64,000 nucleotides of DNA from Pycnopodia helianthoides. Lineage: Eukaryota; Echinodermata; Asteroidea; Forcipulatida; Asteriidae. The notes under the pieces are model-generated. The model was not told the DNA's origin, searched no databases, and saw only the letters and a list, made by a program, of their open reading frames with translations. The stretch spans positions 8,908,767-8,972,766 of the forward strand of contig CM063260.1 of NCBI GenBank assembly GCA_032158295.1, in the 5' to 3' direction. Position numbers and translations under genes: made by a program. How positions within the stretch are numbered: the first letter of the stretch is position 1; every line of letters starts with the position of its first letter. This document shows, one piece after another, positions 46,101 to 60,900 of this stretch.

Positions 46101-49100
46101 GCTTTTAAAAACCTAGGCGTTTATACTTGAGGTTGATTTTTTTGGGTGTGCGTATAAGATGGAATGGTTATTTTATGAGGACTTCAGTTGCCTATGACAA
46201 GGCGATGTTTTAATATACAATGTATATTGTACAGTTACTTTGTTTCCTACCTGTGCCAAATCTCTTCTTCTTGTCTTCAGTGTATTCGTTCTTATTGTGA
46301 CTGGACGTTGCACCTCATTAGCTTCAAGAAACTCAATCAACTTTAAAAACAAACATTTTAAAAACTAGTATTTAATATAGAACCAAACACTCCATAATCC
46401 TCTTTAGGAAGTTGTCTGATTGCTGAGGATTGGGGACTGTAGGTCTAAATAGCAATTTCTTATCACAGGACCAGGCATACCAATCTTATCTATATAAGTC
46501 CAAACATGTTGGTGTTGAGTGACCATCAATGGAGGCTAGTGGAAGATTGAGGTTACCTGTGTGCAAGTGGGGTAGGCCTATTTAAAACAAAACATGAAAT
46601 TGGTAAATGGAGAAAAATTATATGAATTAATGGTTTCGGTCTGAAAGCGTACTCATTTCAAAGTCAACGTTGTAGATAAAGTACATGTACTGGTAGTGTG
46701 TGTCTTTTAATACAATCGGATCCTATAGACTGTGCAAGTCTCACGCTCATTCGAACTTCCGGGACCATAGAGGTCCCAACCATATGGAGTTTTACGTGGG
46801 CAAGATTTTGTTTCTTCAATTATTTTAGTTTAACGTAGTTTATGACTATGAAAATTATATATGTTGTTGGGAATGTAATACTTAGTGATAAAAAATATGA
46901 AAGTAAAATCAATTCAACAATATAACTAAGAAAGCCCGAAAAAAACTTGACCTCAGCTTCCGGTTACTGCAAAATTTTTAAAGAATTTTGTGCTCACCTC
47001 CGATAACAAATTTTATGTAAACGCTTGTTTTGGATGCGCAATGATAATTGCCAGATGCTGTAATTGCAACGCCAGGCCTTTTCATTGCAGTCTATGGTTG
47101 TTGAGGCGTCAGCATCCTCTATAAACTGTGCCAAGCATTAATTTTACGCCGGTGTGACCTTCGCGAATCCGCGTAAGGGGTTTCTAAAAAGTTAAGATCA
47201 AATAAGCATCCTTGTCCCAGAGTTTTTATTATGTTTTAATAATAATTAAAACATTATTTGTGTATTTTTTATAAAAGCTAAAACTAATTTTATAAAAATT
47301 GTACCGAGTATTTTTGTTGTTCAGATTTTGTCATTGGATATAATTTACAAAACACAGACTTGATTTCAGAAAAAAATATGTTCTTCGTTTGACGTGTTTT
47401 CTCGTTCCAATACGCGCGAGACTTGCAAAGTCTATTATCACATTCATGACGTTAGGGTGTCATGTGTTGCATTAGGGTGGAATGGGTGGCTAGTACATAA
47501 AGCACTTGCCTATCACCACTGTGGCACTAGTTTGATTCTAGGCTAAGGCCATGAGTAGAGTTGTGCGTCCCTCCTTTATTTATTTATTTAAAACCATATT
47601 TAATGAGGGTGACCCATCCAGCACAGCTGATCATTTGGGGCCACAAGGGTTTTTCTCCAGGCCCTCTGGTTTTCCTCCCTCGGGAAAAATCAAACACTTG
47701 CAATCTTTCAATGTGACTGGCTGCAAAAGGGGCCCTTGTAAGCCTGCACCTCATACCTGTTGCAGCTGCGGTCTTCGCAACTCAGCTGCAAGTAAGGTTG
47801 ATTAGCCTCCCAAATTATTATTATTACAATATGTATTTACCTCAGACATTGGGAAAATATCCATGACTTTATCCAACAGGAACTCATTATAGCTGTAATA
47901 CATCATCATATCCTGCTTCAAAACAGATATATACTCAACACGAGACCTGCAGAGATAACAAACATTTGCCAAACAGAAATATAAACCAAGGGTTAACCGG
48001 TTCGCTTTAGGATTGGTATTCCTTTTCTCATCACCCATGCAGAACTAATTTCAGTCAACAAAAAATAGCCATTAAAAATTTGTTTTCTCAATGAAATGAA
48101 AATCAATTTTAACAACCAATATAAAGACGTTTTCTCAAAGATTTTTACAGATTTCAAAAAATCTTATTTTATGTATGGACAGTCATGAGAAGCACAAACA
48201 GACCGTTGAAAAGCTGTTACATGACTGCCTTCATTAACCAAAGCCAGGTTGAACAAACACAATCCTGGAGTTAGAAGAATGACAATGCATTATAATCCAA
48301 TATTACTAAATCTTGGCTTGGATGTGAAAGGGAACAGGTATTTGATAACAGATTTTTGGCACAAATCCATTCTGTGTCTCGAAAAGGGGCACCAACCATG
48401 ACCACAGGGACTCCTTTTGGTTGGGGCCACCTAACCATGATCACAGGGACTCCTTTTGACTGGGGCAACCTAACCATGACCACAGGGACTCCTTTTGACT
48501 GGGGCACCTAACCTGACCACAGGGACACCTTTGATGGGGCACCTAACCATGACCACAGGGACTCCTTTGACTGGGGCCACCTAACCATGACCAAGGGACT
48601 CCTTTGACTGGGGCACCTAACCATTGACCACAGGGACTCCTTTGATGGGGCAACCTAACCATGACCACAGGGACTCCTTTTGACTGGGGCCACCTAACCA
48701 TGACCACAGGGACTCCTTTTGACTGGGGCCACCTAACCTGACCACAGGGACCCTTTGATGGGGCAACTAACCATGACCACAGGGACTCCTTTGACTGGGG
48801 CCACCTAACCATGACCAAAGGGACTCCTTTGACTGGGGCCACCTAACCATGCCACAGGGACTCTGCTGGCCACTAACCATGACCACGGGGGACCCATTTG
48901 ACTGGGCCACTAACCATGACCACAGGACTCCTTTTGACTGGGCCACCTAACCATGACCAAGGGACTTTGACTGGGCCACTAACCATGACACAGGGACTCC
49001 TTTGACTGGGGCCACCTAACCATGACCACAGGGACTCCTTTTGACTGGGGCCACCTAACCATGACCACAGGGACTCTTTGACTGGGCCAACTAACCATGA

Positions 49101-52100
49101 GCACAGGGACTCCATTTGACTGGGGCCACTGAACCATGACCACAGGGACTCCTTTTGACTAGGGCCACCTAACCATAACCACAGGGACTGCGGGCCAACT
49201 AACCATGAGCACAGGGACTGCATTGACTGGGGCCACTAACCATGACCACAGGGACTCCTTTTGACTGGAGCCACTGAACCATGATCCCAGGGACTCTCTT
49301 TGACTGGGGCCACCTAACCATGACCACAGGGACTCCTTTTGACTGGGGCCACTGAACCATGACCACAGGGACTCCTTTTGACTGGGGCCACCTAACCACA
49401 ACCACATGAATCTTTGACTGGGGCCATACCTCCACAGGATTTAGGGGCCACTGAAAGACACAGGGACTCTTTGACTAGGGGCCACCTACCATGACCACAT
49501 GGACTCCTTTTGACTGGGGCCACCTAACAATGACCACATGAACTCTCTTGACTGGGGCCACTGAACCATGACCACAGGGACTCCTTTTGACTGGGGCCAC
49601 TGAACCATGACCACAGGGACTCTCTTTGACTGGGGCCACCTAACCACCAATCAACAAATTTTAATTTTTATCAAAATGTATTATCAGTCCTCTTTCACAG
49701 TAATTTGGGTGCACAAAGACAAACTGACCGACAGATTTACCATGCTAGTGTTCTAGCAGATCACCAAAAGGAAATTTTTTTTCTTTTAACTGACCAACTT
49801 CATATAATCAATTATAAACAAAGACAACTTGAATAGAATGGGATTTGAACCTACGATAACAAGATTTCTGTGCCGGTGCTCTATTAAACTGAGCTATCTA
49901 GCTCTACATAGGCGGTCTCCTTTCAAAGTATTAAAGTTTTGAATGCTAAAATTACTGCACTAAAAAAAGGAATTTAACTCTGAAGAAACAATGTTACACT
50001 CACTAACCTATCAGTCTCTCTTCTTGTCTTGAAATCTCCCAGCACTTCCATGACTTCTTTTATTCTTTGATGAATCTGAGACATGTCCAGAGGTCGACTG
50101 CGTGTTGGTCATTAAAGAAATTTTTTCTCAAATAAGACACTTTGAACCAATAAAACACACCTCAAGTTTAGTCATCAGCCGTTTCAAATATTGTGTGTAC
50201 ACTGTACAATGACCCTCTTTAAACAATCTACAAACATTCAAAATTGTCTGAAATCAAGCCATTTACACAGTCCCTCCATGGTGCTACCCTACCGTAATTG
50301 TCATTCCAACATCCTTATCTTTGAGATCAACTAACTTTTTACATACATGTAACTGTAAAGAATTTTCGGTTTCATGTTTAACATACATTAATTTTTTTTC
50401 ATGAAAGGTGTTTGTATTAGATTTCCTATTCACTTTAAAGATGGCTCAACTTTACATGGTCTCTCATAATTAATCATTTAATAGCAGAAACATTGGGAGT
50501 AATGAAACAAAAATCACTTCAGAAATTAAAACAATACATTTTTTCTTTTATATAAAGTAAAATCTGTATGAATTATTATGTTTAAATGAGCATCACAAAA
50601 ACTACACTCCAAACACTCAGAGAGGAAGCATTTATGCAGCTGATCCAGAGCAAGCCCTTCTATTTCTCGATAAAATTGTCCTGTTTGTTTCATTACACAA
50701 CGAGGAACATTCCCAAAAGATACGGTGTTGATGTTATATCTCAGACAAGACACCAACCATGACAATACACGGAATGGTTTCCCATCCACTGACTGACCCC
50801 AGTCAATGGTGCTTAACTTGGCAGTAGTAGTACTACTAGCACTTTTATTGACTGATTGAGCTAACTGTCTGGGCATACTTTGCTTTGTTAATTTACAAAC
50901 AGTGCTGAAAATCACACAATAAAAAGGATATTTTCTAGTTCCAGCTCTTCTGTAGTTGGCAAATGAAACATATCATACTGTGCAGTATTGGCTCTCAGCT
51001 CTGCTTCACCTAGCTTCCTGAAAGGAAAACAAAAATAATGTCAATCAAACAATGAAGGAGAAAACTGTTGAGGAATTCCACCTTTGAGTTGTACTTTGCA
51101 TCACTTTTGAGTCACAAAGGTTGTTGACGACAATGATGTATTAAAATTAAGTTAGGGTAACAATAAATATTGTTATACCACGGTTATAGATTGAAAGTTT
51201 TATTGGTCGAGAACCAATCATGTGATGTGGTACAGAGACGCATGTACCTAGACTAGCAAGGCCAAAAATCTATGCGTTGTGCGTATTAAATGCGAATAGT
51301 GCGCAATGCGTAAAAATGAAAATATCCCCAAGGGTACATGTACATTACCTTGATCGTATCCACCGTTGGTCATTTCGAGCGCTTTGTACAATTATAAATA
51401 ACCCAGGGTTCGAGGGAACAGTAAAGAAGTGTTTTATTTCAACGATCCGCCAATGTTGTTTAAACTGTTCGCCACTGTTCGTCTGCTTATTAAACTGTGC
51501 CAATTTTGTCGTCACATTGTTTGCAGATGACAACAGTTTGCCTCCAAAGAAGAGGAATCTATTACCGTTGTATTTAACAAAACAATTGTTGCACACTGTA
51601 ATGGGGTCCATTGGTTTTGTACATCCTCCGGGGGCAAATGGCACCCTCGGCTTTGCCTTGGGTGCCATTTCCCCCCTTGAATGTACAAAAAACCATGACC
51701 CCATCATACTGTGCAACAATTGTATAATGGAAACTTATACAGCCACTGGTATTCAAAGGCAGAAGAACATCATTACCCAGTCATTGATTACTTCATTCTT
51801 TAAACTTAGATACGCCACTTTATGAATATACAGACAGTATGAAAGAAATGAATGAATGGTAAAACCCAAAAAACAACTCAGTTAACTACATGTAATCTAA
51901 TAAGAATTCTGCTTACTTTGCTTTTTTGAGTTTTTTGTCAAGTTTCTTTGAAGCTTTTTCAATGGGAAGCAGGTCTTCATCATCTTCATTATCTTCTGCC
52001 TCGTCATCTTCACTATCTTCCTCCTCATCACTGTCGTCTTCTTCTTCATCAGAATCTGACCCCATCACTCCAAAATTGTCACCAGGCTAAAGGAGTAAAG

Positions 52101-54940
52101 AAGGTCACACTAATGTAACAAGACCAACTGAAGCAACATGAAGCAAGCTTCATGCAGTGTCAAATAAACTTGGAATTACAAAGTAAATTAGAATATTATA
52201 ATAATATAGTCTTATACAACACACGTATCTACCAATAAGGTACTCAAGGTGCTCAACAAACAGAAAAATGTTAAAGGCAAAGTATACCTTTGGTTTTTGG
52301 AACCATTTGATGTGTTTTAATCCTATATAAAAGTAGATATATACAATAAAACTAACCTGTGAAAATAATATTTCAAAAGGTGGTAGCGTTTTTGAGATAT
52401 TGCCGAAAATCCGGAAGAATAATCCGCAATTGGAATTTACACAATCTGAGAAAAACTTTCTGACAGAAACGCTTCTAAGACTGATGCGTCTTATACAGCA
52501 GTGCGCCTTGCACGTTAACCCTTGAATCTAAGCCTGTGACCCTACGTTTAATTTACTATCCGTTTAAACAAAACTTTTCTAAACCGTTAACTGTTTAAAC
52601 CTTTGTCGGCTGCAAGTGAATTTGTTCTAAAATACACAAACAACAAAGACGATGTAATGTAAAAGGAAGTCCAAATGTTTTGACTGTTTTGACATCAAGA
52701 CTCTACCTGTGTCAGTATGTTTTGTAAGTCCTTGTTATTTCATGTTGTTTCCAAAAATATACGGACCGAGAGATAATCCTTAACGATCTTTATAAGCACA
52801 ACATCCTGCAGAGAGTCAAAGTCACATGAATATCCTTCATTGCCCATAAAATAGCCATACAAAGTCAGCAGCTTTGAGAAATTACACTTGGTGTGTATTT
52901 GAATTTGACAAACGACAACTGTGCAGTACAGGGTTCTGCCCACAGTGGTGGTGCCGGAAAACCCGCCCGGCACTCAGGATTCCACAATCACCACTGGAAG
53001 AATTTTCTCTGCTTCCGACCACCACAAATTTCAAAATTTTTAAAATTACACTTGCAATTTCGGTTTTCAACGAAATGTAAAATTTGGTATTTACCAGTAA
53101 AAAAGGTATCCAAGCCATTATTACCGAGTGCTTCTTTGGTTTGAGTCTATTTATATGATCTACCGTGTAACTGATCCATCTCGCAATGGTTTCCAGGGAA
53201 ACATTTTTCCACCACTAAAGAAATCCTGGGCAGAACCCTGGCAGTATTGCTCACGCACGTGCACTGTATAGAATAGGCCAAAAAAAAAGTTTCGTTTCCG
53301 ATTACATGTCATTTAAAAAAAGGGTCTGTAGGTCAGAAAGTTTTTTTATTCTGAATTTTTTTTTTTTATACGATTGACGATACTTCCACGATCGTTCATG
53401 TGTTGAGCGCAATCAACGGATTTGCACAACGAATTAGGTAAAATTGAGCGCAAACTGTAGTTTGTGCTCTGCAGATTTGGCAGTTAATCTGCCCGACCTT
53501 GCAAAGTGTGCGCAATCTTCAGTTTGCACTCTTTAGATTTGACAGTTCAAGCGGTTGATTGGACAAAAATGTGCGCAATCTAAAGATTGCGCGAAACCGT
53601 GTAATGCACTCCACACAGCGCCATGTACACACGTGCACACCGCGCATTGAATTGTGGGTATTTTTCGCTCGAAGTCGAGTCGTAGGATTTTGCAGGCTCA
53701 AATCACGGAGATATCTGTAAATTTTTCTTGATATGTTGTGGTTTTTATTTCAATGTTGCCTAAAACATGTTCAATTGGTAAAAGTCAGACATGTTCTTAC
53801 AGGTAAAATATATATATATTTTTCCCCATTTTTTCCCGTTTTCCCCTCATTTTTTTTTTAAAGCCAAATAAAAAGTTTAGGGTCGCGGCGTAAAACTAGG
53901 GTCGGTCAGGGAACCGGAAACAGAACCCTTTTTTTTGGGGGGGGGGGGCCTTATCAGCAGCCACTGTCTTGTGAATCGTAAAGTTTTATTGGATGTTGCG
54001 TGGTTGTGATGATGTCATCGACGGCCTAACTTTTCCAAGAGACGAGTACAGTGTGGCTCTCACAGCTGTAAAACTTAATTTTTTCTTTGGATTAAGCGGT
54101 CAGTTATTTACTTAACGGATAGTGATTTTGTTAACAGTTAACGGTGTAACCGTTTAACTGTCACAGGCTTACTTGAATCCTACTTCGGTGATTTTAAGGT
54201 AGTGCGCCCTACAAGTCAAGCGCCTTATACGCAGGAAATTACACTAATTGGGTTATGTCAATAGTTTTATTTAGTAAATCTTTTTAATACTTACCTGCTA
54301 TTCACACAACCCGAACATCTAGTGTTTGTATTTCTACAAGCAGTGTTTGTATTTCTACAAGTCTAGTTCAATATGTAAAGCTAACCCAAGGCGTCCTCCT
54401 TTAGAAAAGTCTGATTACTTGAGCTCACACACAGACACAGAGTCCATCATTGTCCAGAAGACGGCAAGAGTATTCTGGTCAAAACATCCAAAACAAACCT
54501 GGCTCTTCTGAAAGCTTCCACTACTCAAAAGAAATTTATCACATTATGTTACTGCAAACTTACCCCATATTAAAGGTCTGAGTTCAATTACTAAAGGCTC
54601 AAACTATGATTAGTACCAAAGTGAGGTAATCTAATGCTGGTGTGCCTAGCCTCAAGGTTTACACGGGTGCTGTGGATTACTTATGTATGATTAAGACATG
54701 AACTTAACATACCATATCATCATCTGAATCCTCTTCATCATCCTCCAGCAGATCCATTGGTAGCTTGCTCTTTTTTGTAGCATCTTCTTTCTTGGCTGTC
54801 TTTGATGGGGTTGGTGTCAGCCACTCTTTGTTCTCATCTGTGAATCCTTTTGAGGTTATTTCTTTCATATCATCACTGTCGGCAAACTCCTCCTGACCGT
54901 CTTCCGAACTGCCGTCCGCATCATCTTCAGCATCCCCTTC

Positions 54941-54971
<31 letters not shown>

Positions 54972-57900
54972 ATTCATACTCAATATCTCCTGTTGCATTT
55001 GGAAGCAAATTGTATCATGAAAATATGTTTACTATTTTTATTGATCTAGGTAGTATTGTTTAGTTGTTTTGTAATTTACATCTAAGCTACACTACATACT
55101 AATTGTATACACAACACATTGTGTACATTACACAACTGTAAAATTATCAACGCACTAGAATAATGCAGTATGTATTCCCGTCATGTACAGGTCCCCATTA
55201 AAAACCCTTGTTCCCAAGGTCCACTAACCCACAGGCAACCTCAATCCCCCACTTGCCTCCATTGTGTGGTAACTCAACACCCAAATGTTTGGACTTGGTA
55301 ATTATTGATAAGCCTGACCTAGTGATAACCAATTGTTCTTTGGTCCTACAGCCCTCAGTCCTCCACAATATCAGACTTCCTGATGAGATTTTGGACAGTT
55401 TTGGAGTGTTAAGGTGTTGAGGTCAAGACAGATGTTTGGGGATAATTGTTTACTGTTTTTTCAAACTGTATGAACAATGTGAATAGTACATATTATGTAC
55501 AATTAAGTGACTGTAAGTGACAGGAGGCATGGCAGAAGTCTATTATTGAAAACTATGACTCCATTTCCTTGGGCAGTAATCAGTTAATTAATTTTTTGTT
55601 TTCCATGAAAAATAATTGTCAGATGTGGATTGCTGATAGCGTCACACCCATTAAAAAACAGGTGTATTTTGATTGCTAAACAAGCTGTGTACTTTAATGC
55701 AGCTTATAATTAAATACATGTATTAGTGAGGGCTTGTACATTAAATCAACATCTAAATGTTGGTTTAAATGAATTTTAGCTGCCACAGCTTACAGGTACA
55801 TGTATATTCTGGGCAGCTTAATTACTGTACAGAATTAAAAAGGTTAATACCTTCTTCTGATCCCTTATCAGATTGACCACCAGCTTCTTCCTCCTCCTCC
55901 TCCTTGTCATCTTCCTGTTCTTCTGAATCTTCCTCTTCCTCATCCCACTCTTCTGCCTCCAAATCCAACCATCCTCCATCATCACTCCATCCTCCACTAC
56001 TTCCCTCACCATCACTGTCTAACTCTGTCACTGGTTTCTTGATAACAGGTGCTTTGGTCTCTGCTTTGGTTTTCTGCTTTACTTTCTGCTTTAGATCTCT
56101 ACCTTGTTGAAGTTTTGGTTGTGTATTTTGTTGCTGTTGCTGTTGTTTACCACCAACCCTACGGACAGCTCTACATGTACACAAGTCAATACAACTGCAA
56201 TGTTAATTTACTTTGTTATACCAATTTCTTTGCTACTACAAACAACGTTAAAAAACAAAAGTGAAAACAAGATGGTTAACAATTAACATCTACATCTGAA
56301 AACTAGGGTACAAACTTTCTTCTTCTTTTTTTTTTTTTTTTTTTTTTAACAATGCAGAAACAAAGGTAAGAAAAGGAGAAGGAAATCTCCTTTCAGTTGC
56401 CTTCTGCAACATCATTTCTTCCCATTGCCAAATTTCCTAATAATGCATTGTTGAAAAATACAGAAACTGAAAGACCATTTTACCCAAGATTACATTACTG
56501 TGTTTGACATTGTTTGAGCAAGAGTACCACACAATATCAGGTGCTGTTTACTGTACCAAAACCCAAAACCTGTGCATGATGTCATGGATGCTTATTGGAA
56601 AATTTTGTTTGTCATTATGAAATGGTTGGGACCACTGACTGTAATTTGTGAAAATGTCGGACTGCAGTGTTTACGCATGCAAATATTGTAAAGAAATCGT
56701 GTCTGTTACAACAATATCAAATGATAATTATATGAATTACATGTACATTCATTTGAAACAAAGTTATTGTTAAAAAAAATAGTTTAACCCATGATTGCAC
56801 ATCGGTAACCAGGCCTGGAATTTCATCTTTGAGAGGGCAAGGTCATTTTCATTTTGCAAAGGGCAGCTCCATTGGAAAATCTTAAAGTCTATAGGAAACT
56901 TTTGAAAGGGCAGCAAGGCCAAGACCAGGGGCAACAAAGGCCATGGCCTCTGACTGTGGCCTTTGTGACCTCCATGTAATTCCAGGCCTGGGTAACATTT
57001 ATCACTTGAAAATTTGTATCATGGGTAGCAAGTGAGACATGACCATAGGGATTGACATAATATAAAAACATACAGACATTACAGTATCTGGCATGTCTGG
57101 TACACCTTTGGTACATTTGTGTGCGGTCATAATGCGGCTTAAATACATTGACATCTTAAAGGTACACGTTGCCGTGAATCGGCCGAGTTGGTCTAAAAAA
57201 GCGTTTGTAAACCGTTTGTTATAAGATGCATATGGTTAGAAAGATGTTTTAAAAGTAGAATACAATGATCCACACAAATATGTCTCGAAATTGCATGGTT
57301 TTCCTTTTACATCGTGAACTAACACAGTCGGCCATTTTATGGAGTCAAATTTTTGACTCCACAAAATGGCCGACCGTGTTAGTTCGCAAAGTTCAAGGAA
57401 AACCACGCAATTTCGAGGCATGTTTGTGTGGATCATCGTATTTTACTTTTAAAACATATTTCTAACCTTTTGCATTTGATAACAAACGGTTACAAACGCT
57501 TTTTATAAACCAACTCGACTGATCCAAGGCAACGTGTACCTTTATAAATGTTGTTTCTTGATTTGCCAATTTTGGTGTACTGCAGCTTAAACTGGTTTCT
57601 GGAAATGTTTACTTTAAATGTACAAATTAATGGTCCACATCTTAATTACAGTATTTACCTCTGTCTAGCTCTCCGACCTAGCCTCGTTTTATCAGCTTTA
57701 TCTGACGAAAGAATAATAATTGAATATACAGTTTTATTGATGGAATATTCACATCAACAGGATCAACCATCATAATAATTTACAATGTACACATATGTAG
57801 TTTTCTAAATTAATAAATAAAAGTTAAAATGGATCTTAAGTTGTTTTTAAGGATAAAATTCAATGAACCAGCAAACTCAATAGAGAGCTTCATCTACATG

Positions 57901-60900
57901 TTAGTAATCCACCATGTGACTTGGCGCTGTGCATCCACAAGAATTTGTTTAGACCCGGGTACCGGAGGTGAATACCGGTCAGGTATCCAGGTACCTGAGT
58001 GGAAGCCAAGAAGTAAACAAAACATGACCAGGCCGGCCGTTCGTAAACAGTTTTGCACACACGTATGTGAAAAAAGTACACCTGTATCATACAACTGTGA
58101 TCTGTGATTACATGATTAGAATTTAACAATTAACTTTTTGTTTCTATAAACAAAACGGGAAACTAAGATGCCTTCAAACAAAAGTTACTAAACATCCTAA
58201 TTCAAAAACGATGTTTTTCATTATTTAAATCATGCACCACTGTCGTAATCCATTCCACCACTACAATTGTTGCTCCATTTTTACTACATGTACAGTGTAC
58301 CTGTAAATGGCTTTTCCATCTCTATACTTTAAGGATCTTCTTCAACAATGGGAAATGAAGGGCAATTTAATATTCCAGAAAAGTCCCCAGTCTGATCCCC
58401 ATGCCTTTGCGTGCAAGCATTGTGACTGCTGATTCATGTAATTATGTTTCCAGAACTATTATAAACAGAGAACCTCAAGACTCAATATCAGCAGCATATT
58501 TGCCTCTAATTCTGAGGAATGCTTTTTAATTCCACCATGGAGGAAGGAAAACAAGGAGTTGGAACAAGCATGGGTTCAAAGAGTCCAAACACTCCATGTA
58601 CATGTAGGTACCACAGTCGTGCATTGATCCGGACTACATGTACATGAGATGTGAGGCCTGAAGGCTTGCACTTGCACATTTTGTGCTCAGTGCTTGACAT
58701 CAACACTGCCATTCAGGGGTCACCAGCAGGCCGCATACATTGTAAGTGTACATATTAAAGCATGGAAGCCTGACAGGTAACATGTTTCCTTCCACCATGA
58801 TGCCCACTGCCCACTATAATAAACTCATACTGTGCGTATGTGAATGTACACAGTGTAAACACGTTTAGGTCATTCCAGAGTAACTGTGAGAGTTTCGATA
58901 TCATGTACAGTATGTCCATCACAAGAGGGGATGGAGGGTTACGATTATCGCAACTAGACAAGATCAAGAGAAGGGGTGATGGTGCAGTATCAATCAAGAC
59001 AAGATCAAGAGAAGGGGTGATGGTGCAGTAGCAATCAAGACAAGATCAAAGAAGGGGTGATGGTTCAGTAGCAATCAAGACAAGATCAAGGAAGGGTGAT
59101 GGTGCAGTATCAATCAAGACAAGATCAAGAGAGGGGGATGGTGCAGTATCAATCAAGACAAGATCAAAAGAAGGGGTGATGATGCAGTATCAATCAAGAC
59201 AAGATCAAGAGAAGGGGTGATGGTGTAGTAGCAATCAAGACAAGATCAAGAGAAGGGGTGATGGTGCAGTAGCAATCAAGACAAGATCAAGAGAAGGGAT
59301 GATGGTGCAGTATCAATCAAGACAAGATCAAGAGAAGGGATGATGGTGCAGTATCAATCAAGACAAATCAAGAGAAGGGGTGATGGTGCAGTATCAATCA
59401 AGACAAGATCAACAGAAGGGGTGATGGTGCAGTAGCAATTAAGACAAGATCAAGAGAAGGGGTGATGGTTCAGTAGCAATCAAGACAAGATCAAGAGAAG
59501 GGGTGATGGTGCAGTATCAATCAAGACAAGATCAAGAGAAGGGTGATGGTGCAGTATCAATCAAGACAAGATCAAGAAAAGGGGTGATGGTGCAGTAGCA
59601 ATCAAGACAAGATCAAGAGAAGGGGTGATGGTGCAGTATCAATCAAGACAAGATCAAGAAAGGGGTGATGGTGCAGTATCAATCAAGACAAGATCAAGAG
59701 AAGGGGTGATGGTGCAGTATCAATCAAGACAAGATCAAGAGAAGGGGTGATGGTGCAGTAGCAATCAAGACAAGATCAAGAGAAGGGGTGATGGTGGGGT
59801 GATGGTGCAGTAGCAATCAAGACAAGATCAAGAGAAGGGATGATGGTGCAGTAGCAATCAAGACAAGATCAAGAGAAGGGATGATGGTGCAGTATCAATC
59901 AAGACAAGATCAAGAGAAGGGGTGATGGTGCAGTATCAATCAAGACAAGTTCAAGAGAAGGGGTGATGGTGCAGTAGCAATTAAGACAAGATCAAGAGAA
60001 GGGGTGATGGTTCAGTAGCAATCAAGACAAGATCAAGAGAAGGGGTGATGGTTCAGTAGCAATAAAGACAAGATCAAGAGAGTGCTGCGCGATACGATCA
60101 CTTGATATTGTTCACTTGAAAACAATGGCCACCAGTGCAGATTTCAGCAAAAGTTACTTTTTATCCCCAAGCGATGACACAACCGTACTAAGCTTGCACA
60201 ATACTACTAGTACTACAAGCAACCCTACACATGTATTTATCAGCTTCAAATGTGTGCTCTTTCATGGACTTTGGAGCCATTTTATGTGGTTTCAGTCGGA
60301 GTGTGACCCCTCTATTTTCCTCTTGAGCTGTTTAGTGGTTGTACACATGATATCACCATAACATTTACATAAACTATTATTAATCAGTTATTTAAGTGTC
60401 TTTCCTCAGACCCCAAATTGCGTAGATGATGACGACAAAGAATAGAAAATGAAGATGTTAAATTTGAAATAATTGATTGATTTAGCTTCGGGTTCAAGTT
60501 CAGTGGATTACATTGCTGGTACCGGCTGATTTTTAGTAAACACTATCACTAATAATAATAGGCCCTATTAAGCCAGTTTATTATAGCATCATCTTTGACA
60601 CGCACTTGAGCAGCCAACACTAGTCACTACTTCATTCATGTACTTGGAGGTTTTAACTTCCCCAACTTTTGTGATGTCCATTGCTGGAGTGGTGGTAGCA
60701 TACTGCATAGCACATTGCGAAGCAAGCTACACACCCGAGGTTTAACTTAGTCATGGCATTTTTCTTAACTGTTTTCTTCATCCAAAAGAATAAGAATGTT
60801 CTTTTAATTTTATTTTATATTATTGATTCTTACATCAATGGATACATCCTTTTCTTTTTCTGATTTTGCTCCCAAGCATTATTTTAAGGGAAATGTACTT

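Larger units (their letters stand above)
52529..54171. mobile_element. hAT-like non-autonomous element with 8-bp duplication
   Basis: TIRs TAAGCCTGTGAC and GTCACAGGCTTA with an exact 8-bp target duplication CTTGAATC (52521-52528; 54172-54179). It contains two further insertions (52929-53240; 53276-53950) and no transposase. Subterminal ccgttaactgttt and aacagttaacgg words are inverted. Confidence 0.88.

Noticed and set aside
48271..49435. Several long minus-strand frames with repeated '[12 protein letters not shown]' peptides
   Set aside because: They are translations of the 39-bp minisatellite; a period divisible by three keeps frames open. No start context, splice support or homology.
51277..51825. 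182-codon plus-strand frame with an antisense partner
   Set aside because: It lies across a 140-bp palindrome (51583-51722), which keeps both strands open; composition is not protein-like and NOP2 introns surround it.
58955..60080. CRISPR-like array
   Set aside because: Units are contiguous without unique spacers; it is a eukaryotic minisatellite within an intron.
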